DNA of 64,000 nucleotides from Shewanella gelidimarina (GCF_023283945.1 NZ_JAKIKW010000001.1:360807-424806), one strand, 5' to 3'; shown: positions 1-9,202, counted from the first letter of the stretch. The notes: generated by a model not told the origin, from the letters alone. Program-made: numbers and translations.

Positions 1-353
1 ATTGCTGCCACCGCTATCTTGTTGGACTCGCCATAGCCTTCGTTGAGTGGCTTTGAATATTTCGATATCGTCTGCTGAAATGATATCAAAGTCACTTTCA
101 AAATATTTAAAGCCTTTAAATTCTTATTTTATGCATAAAAAGTAGCTATCGAACTCCTGAGTTGAATAGCTAGTCTATTTTGGCGAACACGTTAGCTACG
201 ATGAATGGCCACTATGGTTTGGATCGGTAGACGCAGATGTTGCAATTATGTAAGGATGATCGGCTTGCAGGGCTGTCTATACGGTTTTACATGATGCTTT
301 CATCGAACCAGACGGAGACCTAGCAAGATATAACAATAATAAAAGGATGTTTC
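1..353. other. Left-edge region without an intact gene
   Basis: No complete gene is visible before nhaC. Two short stretches read like protein. The minus strand of about 1..120 stays open for some 40 codons to the window edge, but an in-frame stop lies just upstream and I see no usable start codon. Plus-strand 172..258 gives a 24-codon protein-like tail ending in TAA. These could be decayed gene fragments or chance, and I assign no function. Confidence 0.3.
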
Positions 354-1856
354 ATGACCCCAGATAACGACTCTAGCTCGTCACTCAATGACGAGTCTAC
401 GCAGCACAAATTACCCTCTCTGCTCGATGCCCTGCTCCCTATTTTTGCGCTAGTGATGATGCTAACCACTGCCGTGTATCTTTTCTCGTCTGATAGTTCC
501 TACGGTGCCAACCAAATCGCACTCATTATGGCGGCCTGTATAGCACTGGTCATTGGCTGGAAAAATGGCTACAGCTGGAGCGAAATGGAGCAGGGGATAG
601 TGCGCAGTATTGGCGTTGCCACAGGCGCGTTGTTGATTCTCTTTACGGTGGGTTCTCTAATTGGTACTTGGATATTGGCAGGTACCGTGCCGACAATGAT
701 TTATTACGGTATGTTAATTCTTAACCCTGAGTACTTCTATGCGGCCAGCTGCCTACTTTGTGCCGTCGTGGCGATCAGTATCGGTAGCTCGTGGACGGTG
801 GCTGGCACGCTGGGTATTGCGCTTGTCGGCGTGGCTTCGGCCATGGGTTTGAGCGTTGAAATTACCGCGGGTGCTATTATTAGTGGCGCCTACTTTGGTG
901 ACAAGATGTCGCCAATGTCTGATACCACTAACCTAGCACCGGCAGTGGCGGGAACGGACATTTTTACCCATATCCGACATATGGTTTGGACGACAACCCC
1001 CAGCATTATTATCGCGCTAATCGGCTTTCTATTACTTGGTTTTAATAGCGAGGCGACAACAAACAGCAGCAATTTTGAAGCGACCTTATCATTAATTCAA
1101 AGTCAGTTTAATCCAGGTTTTCATCTGCTATTACCCTTGCTGGTTGTGCTTTTTGTAGCTTACAAAAAGATGCCAGCGTTTCCAACTGTGATTATAGGCA
1201 CGATTGCGGGGGCAATATGCGCCGCCATCTTCCAGTTTGATAGCGTGGTTGCATTTGCTAATGATGCGACGCTGTTGCCTGTCGTGGCTTTGGTCAAAGG
1301 GATTTGGGTGGCTATGTTTAATGGGTATACCGCCAATACTGGCGATGAAGTGCTAGATAGCTTATTAAGTCGCGGCGGGATGAGCAGCATGATTAATACG
1401 GTGTGGTTAATTCTGTGTGCAATGACGTTCGGCGGCATAATGGAAGTTACTGGGCTGCTTAAACGGATCTTGCAAGGAGTCTTGGGAGGAGTAAAATCCA
1501 GCGGCAGTCTTATTATTACCACTCTGGTCAGCTGTATTGGGGCTAACTTAATTACCGCGGATCAGTTTATCGCCATTGTATTACCAGGCCGTATGTTTAA
1601 ATTGGAATACAGCAAACGCGGTCTGGCACCCGTCAATTTGAGTCGTGCACTTGAAGATTCTGCCACCATCACTAGTCCACTGATCCCCTGGAACACTTGT
1701 GGTGCATATATGGCTGGCACGCTAGGAGTGGCGACCATTGCCTACCTTCCTTATGCTTTCTTTAATTTGGTTTGCCCTTTAATCAGTGCTGCTTACGCGC
1801 ATTATGATTTTAAAATTGAACGTATAGAGCCTGAAACTGCAGAGTCGATTGCCTAA
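354..1856 (+). CDS. nhaC: NhaC-family Na+/H+ antiporter
   Basis: This is a 500-residue inner-membrane protein with about eleven to twelve hydrophobic segments after a short polar N-terminus of about 25 residues. The NhaC family exchanges Na+ for H+ (some members exchange other cations or organic acids). The family hallmark around residues 175-200 is present: a glycine-rich GAIISGAYFGDKMSPMSDTTN stretch with acidic and Thr/Asn residues, and a second similar signature lies near residues 415-445 (DSATITSPLIPWNTCG). An AAGGATG element sits 7-8 bases before the ATG. The gene is monocistronic and convergent with the sulfite-respiration minus arm. Substrate specificity cannot be read from sequence alone. 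Confidence 0.88.
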   Translation: MTPDNDSSSSLNDESTQHKLPSLLDALLPIFALVMMLTTAVYLFSSDSSYGANQIALIMAACIALVIGWKNGYSWSEMEQGIVRSIGVATGALLILFTVGSLIGTWILAGTVPTMIYYGMLILNPEYFYAASCLLCAVVAISIGSSWTVAGTLGIALVGVASAMGLSVEITAGAIISGAYFGDKMSPMSDTTNLAPAVAGTDIFTHIRHMVWTTTPSIIIALIGFLLLGFNSEATTNSSNFEATLSLIQSQFNPGFHLLLPLLVVLFVAYKKMPAFPTVIIGTIAGAICAAIFQFDSVVAFANDATLLPVVALVKGIWVAMFNGYTANTGDEVLDSLLSRGGMSSMINTVWLILCAMTFGGIMEVTGLLKRILQGVLGGVKSSGSLIITTLVSCIGANLITADQFIAIVLPGRMFKLEYSKRGLAPVNLSRALEDSATITSPLIPWNTCGAYMAGTLGVATIAYLPYAFFNLVCPLISAAYAHYDFKIERIEPETAESIA

Positions 1857-1940
1857 ATAATACTAACTCAATCTAAATACAAAGGCCGAGTGTTTTGTTA
1901 ACGTTCAGCCTTGTTTGATCTACTTATTCAGTCAATATCG

Positions 1941-1963
1941 ATGGCTAATTTTCTGTTAGCCAT
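1941..1963. terminator. Possible hairpin terminator between convergent genes
   Basis: Perfect 8-bp inverted repeat (ATGGCTAA/TTAGCCAT) with a 7-base loop, between the 3' ends of nhaC and the TlpA-like gene. It is followed on the plus strand by a modest T-rich stretch. The stem is AT-rich, so termination strength is uncertain. Confidence 0.35.
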
Positions 1964-2033
1964 TGTCTTTGATTATCATCAAAAGAGCTGCCTAATAAAA
2001 AGGTTTTTCACTAGAGCATGGCGAGGGATGTAA

Positions 2034-2657
2034 TTATCGATCTGCGTATTTAGTGATGAGTTTCTCAAGGTAAGGTTGAATATCTTTATCACTCCAGTCG
2101 AGGTAGCCACGCATGAAACCGATGAGGTTCCCCGAGCCATCAAATACATAAGTTGCTGGCACAACGTCGGCTGGCATGACGTTATCGATGTTCATTTCTG
2201 GGTCAAGCCATGTGTGATAGTAACCAAGATCATGACGTGCTAAAAAAGCGGCGACTTTATCGCTTTCTTCATCAATAGAAACCGGCAGTACAACTAAATT
2301 GTTATTGATATTTGCCTGTTTAATGGCTTCCATTTGTGGGATCTCCTTTAAGCAGGGAGCACACCATGTCGCCCATAGACTCATCAGTATCACTTTGCCG
2401 TCGAACTGCTTTAAATTAATGGAGCCGCCTTCGGTATCGACAAAACTAACATTAGGGACTTCTCTTGCTGAACTCATCTCTATAAAGCGTGACATTATCA
2501 TCGGCTTTTCTATCGGCTGCCCCGTGTTGTAAACTTTTTGAGTGGGGAGTGATGCGTGTGCTGGAAAAGCTAGTGTAAAACTAAGTGCTGCGACAGCTAA
2601 GAAAGACGCTATCAACTGCTTAGCATTACAGAGCGGGCGAATTATAAAATTAGTCAT
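2034..2657 (-). CDS. TlpA/DsbE-like periplasmic thioredoxin of the sulfite-reductase haem-ligation module
   Basis: This 207-residue protein has an N-terminal signal peptide or anchor (hydrophobic residues about 14-36, ending AHA) followed by a TlpA/AhpC-TSA thioredoxin fold. The redox motif WCAPC lies at about residues 92-96 in the usual W-A-T-W-C-A-P-C context, and a cis-proline stretch (VVPATYVF) follows. Such proteins reduce apocytochrome CXXCH cysteines, or the CcmH cysteine, in the periplasm before haem attachment. Its start overlaps the end of the CcmH-like gene by 8 bases, making it the third gene of the ccmF-ccmH-tlpA arm divergent from sirA. The order matches the haem-lyase part of the Shewanella sir locus, but I am not sure of the letter assigned there. 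Confidence 0.85.
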   Translation of the reverse strand: MTNFIIRPLCNAKQLIASFLAVAALSFTLAFPAHASLPTQKVYNTGQPIEKPMIMSRFIEMSSAREVPNVSFVDTEGGSINLKQFDGKVILMSLWATWCAPCLKEIPQMEAIKQANINNNLVVLPVSIDEESDKVAAFLARHDLGYYHTWLDPEMNIDNVMPADVVPATYVFDGSGNLIGFMRGYLDWSDKDIQPYLEKLITKYADR

Positions 2658-3138
2658 GGGGAGAGTCCTGCGTAAGTTTTTGAGCCTTCAATGTTGGCTG
2701 CACGAAGAAAAATAGGCCTATTATGGCGAGTAAAACCAAAATTATTGGTATAAACCAGAGTATAAAAGTATGACTACTAAGTGCTGGCATGTAGCGGATC
2801 TTCTCGCCGTAGCGCAGTACCATAAAATCAATAATGGCTACTTTAGATTGCCCTTCGTCCAACATTAAAAATATCTGTCCTTTAAGCTCACTGGCTATTT
2901 TGCTTTGTGAATCAAATAAATTCTGATTCACCGCCATCGGACAGCGTAATTCGCGGGCAATTTGAAAGCCAATATCCCTTTTTTGTTCATGGGTATAATG
3001 TGTCGGTGCTAGAGTATCTTGGGCTGTCGCTGTGACACAAAACAGCAGTAATAATAAAATCAGTACAATAGAGAGTACGTTTTGTGTGAGCTGCTTAAAA
3101 CGGAGTGCGCCATTCATTGTGCCATTATGCCAATTCAT
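2650..3138 (-). CDS. CcmH/NrfF-like haem-lyase subunit with a single motif cysteine
   Basis: The 162-residue product has a signal anchor (about 17-40), a CcmH/NrfF domain and a C-terminal membrane helix (about 125-147). CcmH proteins normally carry an LRCxxC motif that handles the apocytochrome thiols. Here the site reads LRCPMAVNQN at about residues 66-75, so the first cysteine is kept but the second is alanine; the codons were checked on the minus strand (TGT CCG ATG GCG). The rest of the family pattern (NQN, DS, GxS, Y.DFMVLRYG) is intact, so this is not simple decay. It overlaps the CcmF-like gene upstream by 14 bases and the TlpA-like gene downstream by 8, indicating tight co-expression. 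It probably serves SirA maturation. Confidence 0.85.
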   Translation of the reverse strand: MNWHNGTMNGALRFKQLTQNVLSIVLILLLLLFCVTATAQDTLAPTHYTHEQKRDIGFQIARELRCPMAVNQNLFDSQSKIASELKGQIFLMLDEGQSKVAIIDFMVLRYGEKIRYMPALSSHTFILWFIPIILVLLAIIGLFFFVQPTLKAQKLTQDSPHD

Positions 3139-5122
3139 TGGTGTGCTCCCGATACTTTAGTGTTAGCGAAGGCATCGGCACAACACTCTTGCTTGTCGAA
3201 AAGACAATGACAAGCCCGCTAAGCATCATGAATAATGCGCCCAACCATATCCAGCTTACTAACGGTTTGTAACTGATCCTGATGAGGTACTCATTGTCAT
3301 TGAGCCCACGCTTATTCGTCAGTTTTTGCCCCATAGAAATATATAGGTCACCTAAGAAGCCGCTATGTATTCCTGCCGCTGACATCTCCATGCCATTGGT
3401 TTTAAATGTTTGCCTTTGCGGATAGAGGTAAGTCACAAACTGGTTTTGGTTATCCAGTACTCTTATTTGAGCTTGAATGGCGGTGTAGCTGTTACGTTCA
3501 ACGGCTTGTGTCTCATCATAAATAAAGCTGTAGCCAGCCAGAGTCTTACCTTGACCAGGCCCCATACGGAGTAACTCTTCGGACTCAAAGTTAGACACTA
3601 ACGTCACCCCTAGAATTGATATTGCGACGCCAAGATGAGCAAAACACATCGCGTAAAAGCGCAATGATGAAGAGTCTTTGCCAGTGCCTAACTCATAGTC
3701 TTTAAAAGCAATTCTCTGAACTAATGCAAGCCCTGTAGCGCTTATAATCCATAGAGAGGAGAACAAACCGAGTAGAAGCCAAAAACTAAATGTGTCTCTA
3801 GTTACCAAGGTGATAATTAGTGCCATTAACATGCACACAGCCGCTAATATTAGAGGTTTTCGCATCTTGGCGGAATGCTGCCAGTTTTGCAGTGGTGCCA
3901 AGCCCATAAGTAAAAATATAAGCGCAGCAATCGGGATAAAAATACTGTTGAAATAGGGGGCTCCTACCGAGATAGTTTGTCCGGTTATAACCTCGAAAAT
4001 GAGGGGGTAGCAAGTTCCGAGTAGCACCGAAATAGCAGCAATGACCAGTAACATATTACCGAATAGAATTAGACTTTCTTTAGACAGTAACGAAAATGTC
4101 ATTGGTGCCGCCTTTATTGACGTTCGCTGAGCAAACAATGCCATCGCAGAGCCAGAAAATACAATGAGTAGTATCAGTATTGATACGCCACGGGTGGGAT
4201 CTGACGCAAAGGCATGCACCGATTGGACCACACCAGAGCGAACTAAAAAGCTTCCGAGCAGGCTTAAAGAAAAGGCCATAATGGTCAAAAAAATACTACA
4301 AGAACCTAATATTCCTCGTTTTGCGGTGAGTAATATGGAGTGAACCATTGCAGTTGAAACTAACCACGGAATAAACGAGGCATTCTCTACAGGATCCCAA
4401 AACCACCAACCACCCCAGCCAAGTTCGTTATAGGCCCACCATGAGCCAAATGCATTACCTCCGGTTAGAAAGACCCAAGCCAAAATGGCCCATGGTTGAA
4501 GATAGCGAGCATATTGTTGGCTTAACCCACCTGATAGCAATGCTGCAACGGCAGCAGCGAAACAGATAGTTAGCCCAACGTAGCCGAGAAAAAGTAGTGG
4601 TGGATGAATTACCAGCCCTATGTCTTGCAGAATGGGGTTGAGATCTCTGCCTTCAATTGGGATACCGGGTAATAGTCGCGTGAAAGGGCTAGAGGTAAAC
4701 AGTAGAAAAAGACAAAACCCTAATATAAGTAAGGCGGCGACCGCTACAAGCTTTTGATGGAAATATTGATCAGTGACAGGGGCACGATTAATGATGAAAG
4801 TTGCCCAAACGGCAATGGCGACGACCCAAAACAACATTGAGCCTTCATGGGAACCCCACACCGCAGCGACTTTATATAAGGTGGCTAACTGTGTATTCGA
4901 GTTATTAGCAACGTAGGCGACAGAAAAATCATTAACTAAGAAGCAATAAGCAAGAGATAGTATTGACGATATCAGCGTTAAACACATTAGTGTTGTTAAT
5001 GGTTTTGTATAGCTGAGTAAATATTTACTGTTTAGCTTAATACCCACAATCGTTATAAATGATAATGTAAACGATAAAGTAGAAGATACTATAAGCAATG
5101 TTAAGCCTATCTCTGGAATCAT
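3125..5122 (-). CDS. CcmF/NrfE-family cytochrome c haem lyase dedicated to SirA
   Basis: This is a 665-residue polytopic membrane protein with about 13-15 helices, close to CcmF in length. The tryptophan-rich haem-handling WWD region is clear at about residues 225-250 (GSWWAYNELGWGGWWFWDPVENASF in short), and the conserved P-His and loop regions (IHPPLLFLGYVG; SVHAFASDPTRG) are present. CcmF/NrfE catalyses covalent haem attachment to periplasmic cytochromes c. As the first gene of the minus arm divergent from sirA, it most likely acts on SirA, whose CX15CH site would not be expected to suit the housekeeping lyase. Known Shewanella sir loci contain such a specialised lyase component. The 5' flank is a 617-bp shared regulatory region. 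Confidence 0.9.
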   Translation of the reverse strand: MIPEIGLTLLIVSSTLSFTLSFITIVGIKLNSKYLLSYTKPLTTLMCLTLISSILSLAYCFLVNDFSVAYVANNSNTQLATLYKVAAVWGSHEGSMLFWVVAIAVWATFIINRAPVTDQYFHQKLVAVAALLILGFCLFLLFTSSPFTRLLPGIPIEGRDLNPILQDIGLVIHPPLLFLGYVGLTICFAAAVAALLSGGLSQQYARYLQPWAILAWVFLTGGNAFGSWWAYNELGWGGWWFWDPVENASFIPWLVSTAMVHSILLTAKRGILGSCSIFLTIMAFSLSLLGSFLVRSGVVQSVHAFASDPTRGVSILILLIVFSGSAMALFAQRTSIKAAPMTFSLLSKESLILFGNMLLVIAAISVLLGTCYPLIFEVITGQTISVGAPYFNSIFIPIAALIFLLMGLAPLQNWQHSAKMRKPLILAAVCMLMALIITLVTRDTFSFWLLLGLFSSLWIISATGLALVQRIAFKDYELGTGKDSSSLRFYAMCFAHLGVAISILGVTLVSNFESEELLRMGPGQGKTLAGYSFIYDETQAVERNSYTAIQAQIRVLDNQNQFVTYLYPQRQTFKTNGMEMSAAGIHSGFLGDLYISMGQKLTNKRGLNDNEYLIRISYKPLVSWIWLGALFMMLSGLVIVFSTSKSVVPMPSLTLKYREHTNELA

Positions 5123-5739
5123 GATTTTTCCTATGTTTTTAATTAATTCAGAGTAATTTATATAAGAGCGATGTATTAGTTTTACAATATTGAAATATGT
5201 TGAGTTATGTGCTTTAACTACCCAGAGTTAATAATCTATTGCTGCATTAAAAACCAATCGATATTTCTTTTTATAAGACTAATTCAGAATCCATTTGAAT
5301 AATGAGAGATAGTTCAAACTATAATTGACAATGTCCACCTGCTATTATTTTTAATATATAAATGTCGTGTTTGAACTATTTTTAGATCTAAAAATCATGA
5401 GTTTAACACTTAAATAATTAACGTGAGTAAATCGTATGTGGCTGTTGTGGATGAAGTTTTTTATTTTTACATTTACTCACAACTAACGCGTTTTGTTATG
5501 TGCTCTAGCGCATGTTTTTCCTCGGCTTAATCAGGAGAATAGCGGTTGCTCAGTTGTTTAAGTCGTTCGGTGAACGGTTAGGTTTTGTAAAAACACATTT
5601 GAATGTAGGTACCTATATTGGCTGCGGTAAATAACTAAACGGTGATGTTATTTCTTCTTTCGATAAAACCAAATTCTAATGTGATGCGTTAAAGATAAGA
5701 TGAGAATTTAAAAATAAAACTGATAATAAGTAGGAGTGA
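5123..5739. promoter_or_regulatory. Divergent promoter region between the haem-lyase arm and sirA
   Basis: This 617-bp AT-rich stretch carries no gene. It holds two separate perfect 10-bp inverted repeats: TAGTTCAAAC at 5310..5319 with GTTTGAACTA at 5369..5378, and GTGAGTAAAT at 5423..5432 with ATTTACTCAC at 5471..5480. Their spacings (49 and 38 bases between arms) are too long for compact terminators and fit paired regulator half-sites or cruciform elements. I see no strong CRP or FNR consensus. sirA has an AGGAG at 5732..5736. Confidence 0.5.
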
Positions 5740-7776
5740 ATGATGAGACGATGGAAGCACAAGGTAGCATTAAGCGTGCTGTTTTGTTTTGGTGCCATTG
5801 CTAATGTTAATGCCAGTGGTGGTAAATACAACAGCGTACCTGAAATGGGTAAAACAGCGAAAGAAGCTATTGCCAATTACAAAGGTACTGAACGTATTAA
5901 TGGCGTGAAAACGCTACAAGATTATATTGTTCAAGAAGAAGAATTATTCGATTTCTTGTTCGAAAATCATCCTCTATTTAAATATCAAGAGTCAGGTAAC
6001 TTAGTGGGTGATTACCACATAAGTGATCGTGGCGAAGAGTATTTAGATACCGGACACAGCCCTGATTACAGCTCAATTGATGGTAAGCCTCGTGCTGTAC
6101 AGTACCGTTTAGGTGCGAAATCTATTTTGGATTATCCAAACAATTTTGTTGGTCCAGAAAAGTGCGCTGAGTGTCATGCAACTCAATATGAGAAGTGGCA
6201 GCGTTCGCGTCATGCCCAATCAGTTCGTTTTCCTGGTGAACACCCAGAAGTGGATAACGATCTAAAAAAACCAATGTATGGCACTAAAGATACCTCTATC
6301 TTAGCTGACGGTATTACCCCTGACATGATCTACGCCACTATTGGTACACCTCGTACTAAATACGGTTACATTGATGCTTGGTTAGTCCGTGGTACTTACC
6401 ATATCGAAGGCGGCTTGCTGCGCGACGGTACCGGTAAAATGGTTGCTGGTGCTAACCAGTTTTCACGTGGGTGGGCTGAGTGGCTTACCGATGACATGGC
6501 TAAAAAAATCAATGCTGTTATTCCTGAATTCCCAACAACGTTAGAAGAGTTTGGTGGTTCAGGATCGCATCAGAAAGGCATGAGCTCATACGGTGCTAAA
6601 TACCGTAAAGAGATGTTGTTCCAACCTGCAAGTTCATATTGCGAAATTTGTCACTCTTTCAAATTTGATTTCCAAAATCAACAAGAGTTCTTCGATGCCT
6701 TAGGTGATCCTAAGAAACTACAAGAACATACCATCAGTAAGGGTATTGCTTGTGAAGAGTGTCATGGCGCTGGCGGTCATTTAGATGGTGGTACGGGTGG
6801 CATGCAGTCTAACTGTGAACGTTGTCATCAACGCTTCCAGTACAACCCTGCACTTATGGATACACCGGAAGCACAAGAGAAAGGTGAGTATGCCTTTGGT
6901 GTGAAGATGAAGTCTCTTTGTCCATCTTGTGGTACTGAAGGTTCACAAATGTATGGCTCTGCGCATTATGAGAAAGGCATGCGCTGTACTACTTGTCACG
7001 ATCCACATGAAGTGACTGACGGTACGTGGATGTCTGGTATCACCAAGCCAAAGCTAAAGAAAGACTGTAAGGACTGCCACGAAGCACAAACTTTGATTGC
7101 TGAAAATACAGATACTCACAGCAAGCAAACATGTCAAAGCTGTCATATGCCAAACATGGGTAGTTGTGAAAACTTCAAAGCAATGCAGTTCCCTGACCAA
7201 GCGGGCTTCGACGCGGTTCGTAAGTCTCACATGTGGAAAATTGATGTTAACCCAACACGTAAAACTTTGAACCCACCTGAAGGCGAGCCTCGTACTCAAG
7301 GGCCAAAAGCTGGCAAAGGTTGGACGGTTGCTAAGAACGAAGAAGGTCGCTCATATCTCGATTTGATGTGGTCTTGCGCTCGTACCTCAATTTCTGACCA
7401 CGATGTGGTAGATAACAAAGGTTGTCACAGCCAGTTCCAATCAGAGCTTGAAACCGGTCTGCATTATGAAGACCAGATGGAGATCTATGGCGAAGTCATG
7501 AAGATGCAGACTCCCGTCAAAGAGGTTCACGCCAAAGTTGAGCAAGCACTCGAGCGAATCGATCAGCTACTCGAAGTCACCAAGCTATCAACCGAAGATA
7601 AGACACAAGTCCTTATGTTGGCTGAAAAAGCGAAAGAAACTGTTGATCTGATTAAGAAAGATGGTTCTTGGGGTGTACATGGTTTCCGTTATAGCCAGAA
7701 ACGTCTAGATGCAGCGCTGACTTATGTCACTCAAGCGCAAAACATCCTTGACGGAACAGGTTACGCTGCGAAGTAA
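5740..7776 (+). CDS. sirA: Octahaem cytochrome c sulfite reductase (SirA/MccA)
   Basis: This periplasmic terminal reductase performs six-electron reduction of sulfite to sulfide. The 678-residue precursor has a signal peptide (cleavage near residue 26, NVNA-SGG). Seven CXXCH sites start at residues 142, 301, 338, 359, 416, 443 and 465. The eighth is the MccA-type CX15CH from C546 to C562-H563. A CXXC without histidine (C394, C397) and an extra C476 are candidates for the Cu(I) ligands known in MccA. The C-terminal helical bundle (about 590-670) fits pentahaem/octahaem reductase relatives. AGGAG at 5732-5736 is better spaced for the second ATG at 5743 than for 5740, so the true start may be one codon later. 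It is the first gene of the plus arm, and a hairpin follows it. Confidence 0.96.
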   Translation: MMRRWKHKVALSVLFCFGAIANVNASGGKYNSVPEMGKTAKEAIANYKGTERINGVKTLQDYIVQEEELFDFLFENHPLFKYQESGNLVGDYHISDRGEEYLDTGHSPDYSSIDGKPRAVQYRLGAKSILDYPNNFVGPEKCAECHATQYEKWQRSRHAQSVRFPGEHPEVDNDLKKPMYGTKDTSILADGITPDMIYATIGTPRTKYGYIDAWLVRGTYHIEGGLLRDGTGKMVAGANQFSRGWAEWLTDDMAKKINAVIPEFPTTLEEFGGSGSHQKGMSSYGAKYRKEMLFQPASSYCEICHSFKFDFQNQQEFFDALGDPKKLQEHTISKGIACEECHGAGGHLDGGTGGMQSNCERCHQRFQYNPALMDTPEAQEKGEYAFGVKMKSLCPSCGTEGSQMYGSAHYEKGMRCTTCHDPHEVTDGTWMSGITKPKLKKDCKDCHEAQTLIAENTDTHSKQTCQSCHMPNMGSCENFKAMQFPDQAGFDAVRKSHMWKIDVNPTRKTLNPPEGEPRTQGPKAGKGWTVAKNEEGRSYLDLMWSCARTSISDHDVVDNKGCHSQFQSELETGLHYEDQMEIYGEVMKMQTPVKEVHAKVEQALERIDQLLEVTKLSTEDKTQVLMLAEKAKETVDLIKKDGSWGVHGFRYSQKRLDAALTYVTQAQNILDGTGYAAK

Positions 7777-7793
7777 GCAGCTTAATCGTTAAC

Positions 7794-7833
7794 TATCTCG
7801 GCACCCGAATAAGTCATAAACGGTGTCGAGATA
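7794..7833 (+). other. Intercistronic hairpin downstream of sirA
   Basis: TATCTCGGCACC at 7794..7805 pairs with GGTGTCGAGATA at 7822..7833 (12 bp, one G-U pair, 16-base loop). No U-tract follows, so it is more likely an mRNA-stabilising or processing structure than a full terminator. It may let sirA transcript outnumber the accessory genes. Confidence 0.45.
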
Positions 7834-7847
7834 TAAGAGGGAAGATT

Positions 7848-8276
7848 ATGAAAAGAGTACTTGGTCAAATGCTAGTAACACTGACTTTACTCGTTAGTTC
7901 GGCAAGCTGTATAGCGGGTGGCGGCTCAGAGATGGCCTTAGCTCCGCATTACGAGCACCAACTCAATACCATCACCATGATGGAAGTGGATGGCTTAGTG
8001 GGTAAAGAGGGCGTTTACTTTTTTGATGTCAACACGTTGGAGCTGTGGGCTGAGGGATTTATACCAGGTGCTATTTACTTCAATGTTAAAGATTGGAAAA
8101 CGCTTCTACCCGTAAAAAAAGACACCCAGATGGTGTTCTATTGTGCGAATAGGCTTTGCAATGCGAGTGAAATTGCCGCCAGAGCAGCAATGAAGTTGGG
8201 CTACACCGATGTTAGACAAATGCCAGAAGGGATTTATGGCTGGCGCTTATCAAACCGGGTGACTGAAAAGCCATAG
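7848..8276 (+). CDS. Secreted rhodanese-like protein of the sulfite-reduction operon
   Basis: This 142-residue protein has a signal peptide (hydrophobic about 6-23) and one rhodanese-like domain. The fold shows the entry Y/FFDVN around residue 50, a substrate loop FYCANRLCNAS at about 99-109 with the putative catalytic cysteine C101 and a second cysteine C106, and the terminal G-Y-T-D-V-R-Q-M-P-EG-I-GW pattern. Rhodaneses move sulfane sulfur. In a sulfite locus it could bind sulfur intermediates or help thiol or metal handling, which is inference. It lies 71 bases after sirA with a good AGAGGGA ribosome site. The active loop is not the canonical CRxGxR, so activity is uncertain. Confidence 0.78.
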   Translation: MKRVLGQMLVTLTLLVSSASCIAGGGSEMALAPHYEHQLNTITMMEVDGLVGKEGVYFFDVNTLELWAEGFIPGAIYFNVKDWKTLLPVKKDTQMVFYCANRLCNASEIAARAAMKLGYTDVRQMPEGIYGWRLSNRVTEKP

Positions 8277-8364
8277 TAGATCAATCCAGTGATGAATGAC
8301 TACACAGATGGAACTGCTGTAATCAATTTAATGAATGACGACCTTATTAAAAGAGATGATGAAC

Positions 8365-9156
8365 ATGAAAACATTTGTAAAAACGTCTTTAGCTGTTGTG
8401 ACGGGACTTTCGCTATTTATTTCTGCTAACAGCATGGCAAACACAGACCTGACTAGCGACGTACAGAAAGAGTCATATAGTATCGGCGCCTCAATCGGTA
8501 AATACCTTTCTAGCCAGATTTTCGCTCAAACAGAGTTGGGTGCAGAGGTTAATGTTGAACTGGTTATTGAGGGTGTAGTGGACGCACTTAAGAATAATCC
8601 ACAATTCTCAGATGAAGAGATCCTCACCTATTTAAATCAGCGTTCAGTGCAACTCAATAGTGCTAAAGAGGCGGCTGAAGAACGAATAGCTCAACAAAAT
8701 ATAACTGCCGGTAGCACCTTTCTGGCCAATAACAAAAAGCTGCCCGGCGTCAGTGTGACCGATTCGGGTTTGCAATACGAAGTGATATCAGAGGGTGAAG
8801 GACGTAAACCCGGCCCTGAAGATGTGGTCACTGTGCACTATAAAGGCTACTTGGTTGATGGTACTGAATTCGACAATTCCTATGATCGTGATGAACCTAA
8901 TCGTTTTGCTTTAATGAGTGTCATTGAGGGTTGGCAAGAAGGGATCCCTCTAATGACAGAAGGTTCTACCTACAAGTTTTCAATTCCATCTGAGCTTGCC
9001 TACGGTCAAAAACAGGTCGGTATCATTCCGCCAAGTTCAACGTTGGTGTTTGAAGTTGAACTCGTCAAAGTTGAAGCCCCAGGCGAAAACTCCCACGGTA
9101 TGGGACTTAGCGGCATGGGAATGGGTGGCATGATGGGAATGGACAAAGCGCACTAG
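8365..9156 (+). CDS. FKBP-type peptidyl-prolyl isomerase with Met/His-rich tail (SirB/MccB-like)
   Basis: The protein has a signal peptide, an FKBP N-terminal dimerisation domain (about 30-120) and a C-terminal FKBP catalytic domain with the expected VTVHYKGYLVDGTEFDNSY and AYGQ motifs. Peptidyl-prolyl isomerases are known partners of MccA-type sulfite reductases and should fold the periplasmic enzyme. The last roughly 20 residues are unusual, with repeated Gly-Met pairs, a Met pair and flanking histidines (SHGMGL to MDKAH), resembling a Cu(I)-binding tail. The frame opens at 8335, but GAGATG spacing and the signal peptide favour the ATG at 8365 (8359 is the alternative). It sits between the rhodanese-like and CcmI-like genes. 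Confidence 0.9.
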   Translation: MKTFVKTSLAVVTGLSLFISANSMANTDLTSDVQKESYSIGASIGKYLSSQIFAQTELGAEVNVELVIEGVVDALKNNPQFSDEEILTYLNQRSVQLNSAKEAAEERIAQQNITAGSTFLANNKKLPGVSVTDSGLQYEVISEGEGRKPGPEDVVTVHYKGYLVDGTEFDNSYDRDEPNRFALMSVIEGWQEGIPLMTEGSTYKFSIPSELAYGQKQVGIIPPSSTLVFEVELVKVEAPGENSHGMGLSGMGMGGMMGMDKAH

Positions 9157-9202
9157 TACGTTAAGTGCCTGAGTCGTTATCTAACTAAATTAGAGAGTCA
9201 CT

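Noticed and set aside
5740..7776. SirA as a nitrite reductase (NrfA) or octahaem tetrathionate reductase
   Set aside because: The CX15CH motif and the gene neighbourhood point to the MccA/SirA type; the catalytic CXXCK of NrfA is absent.
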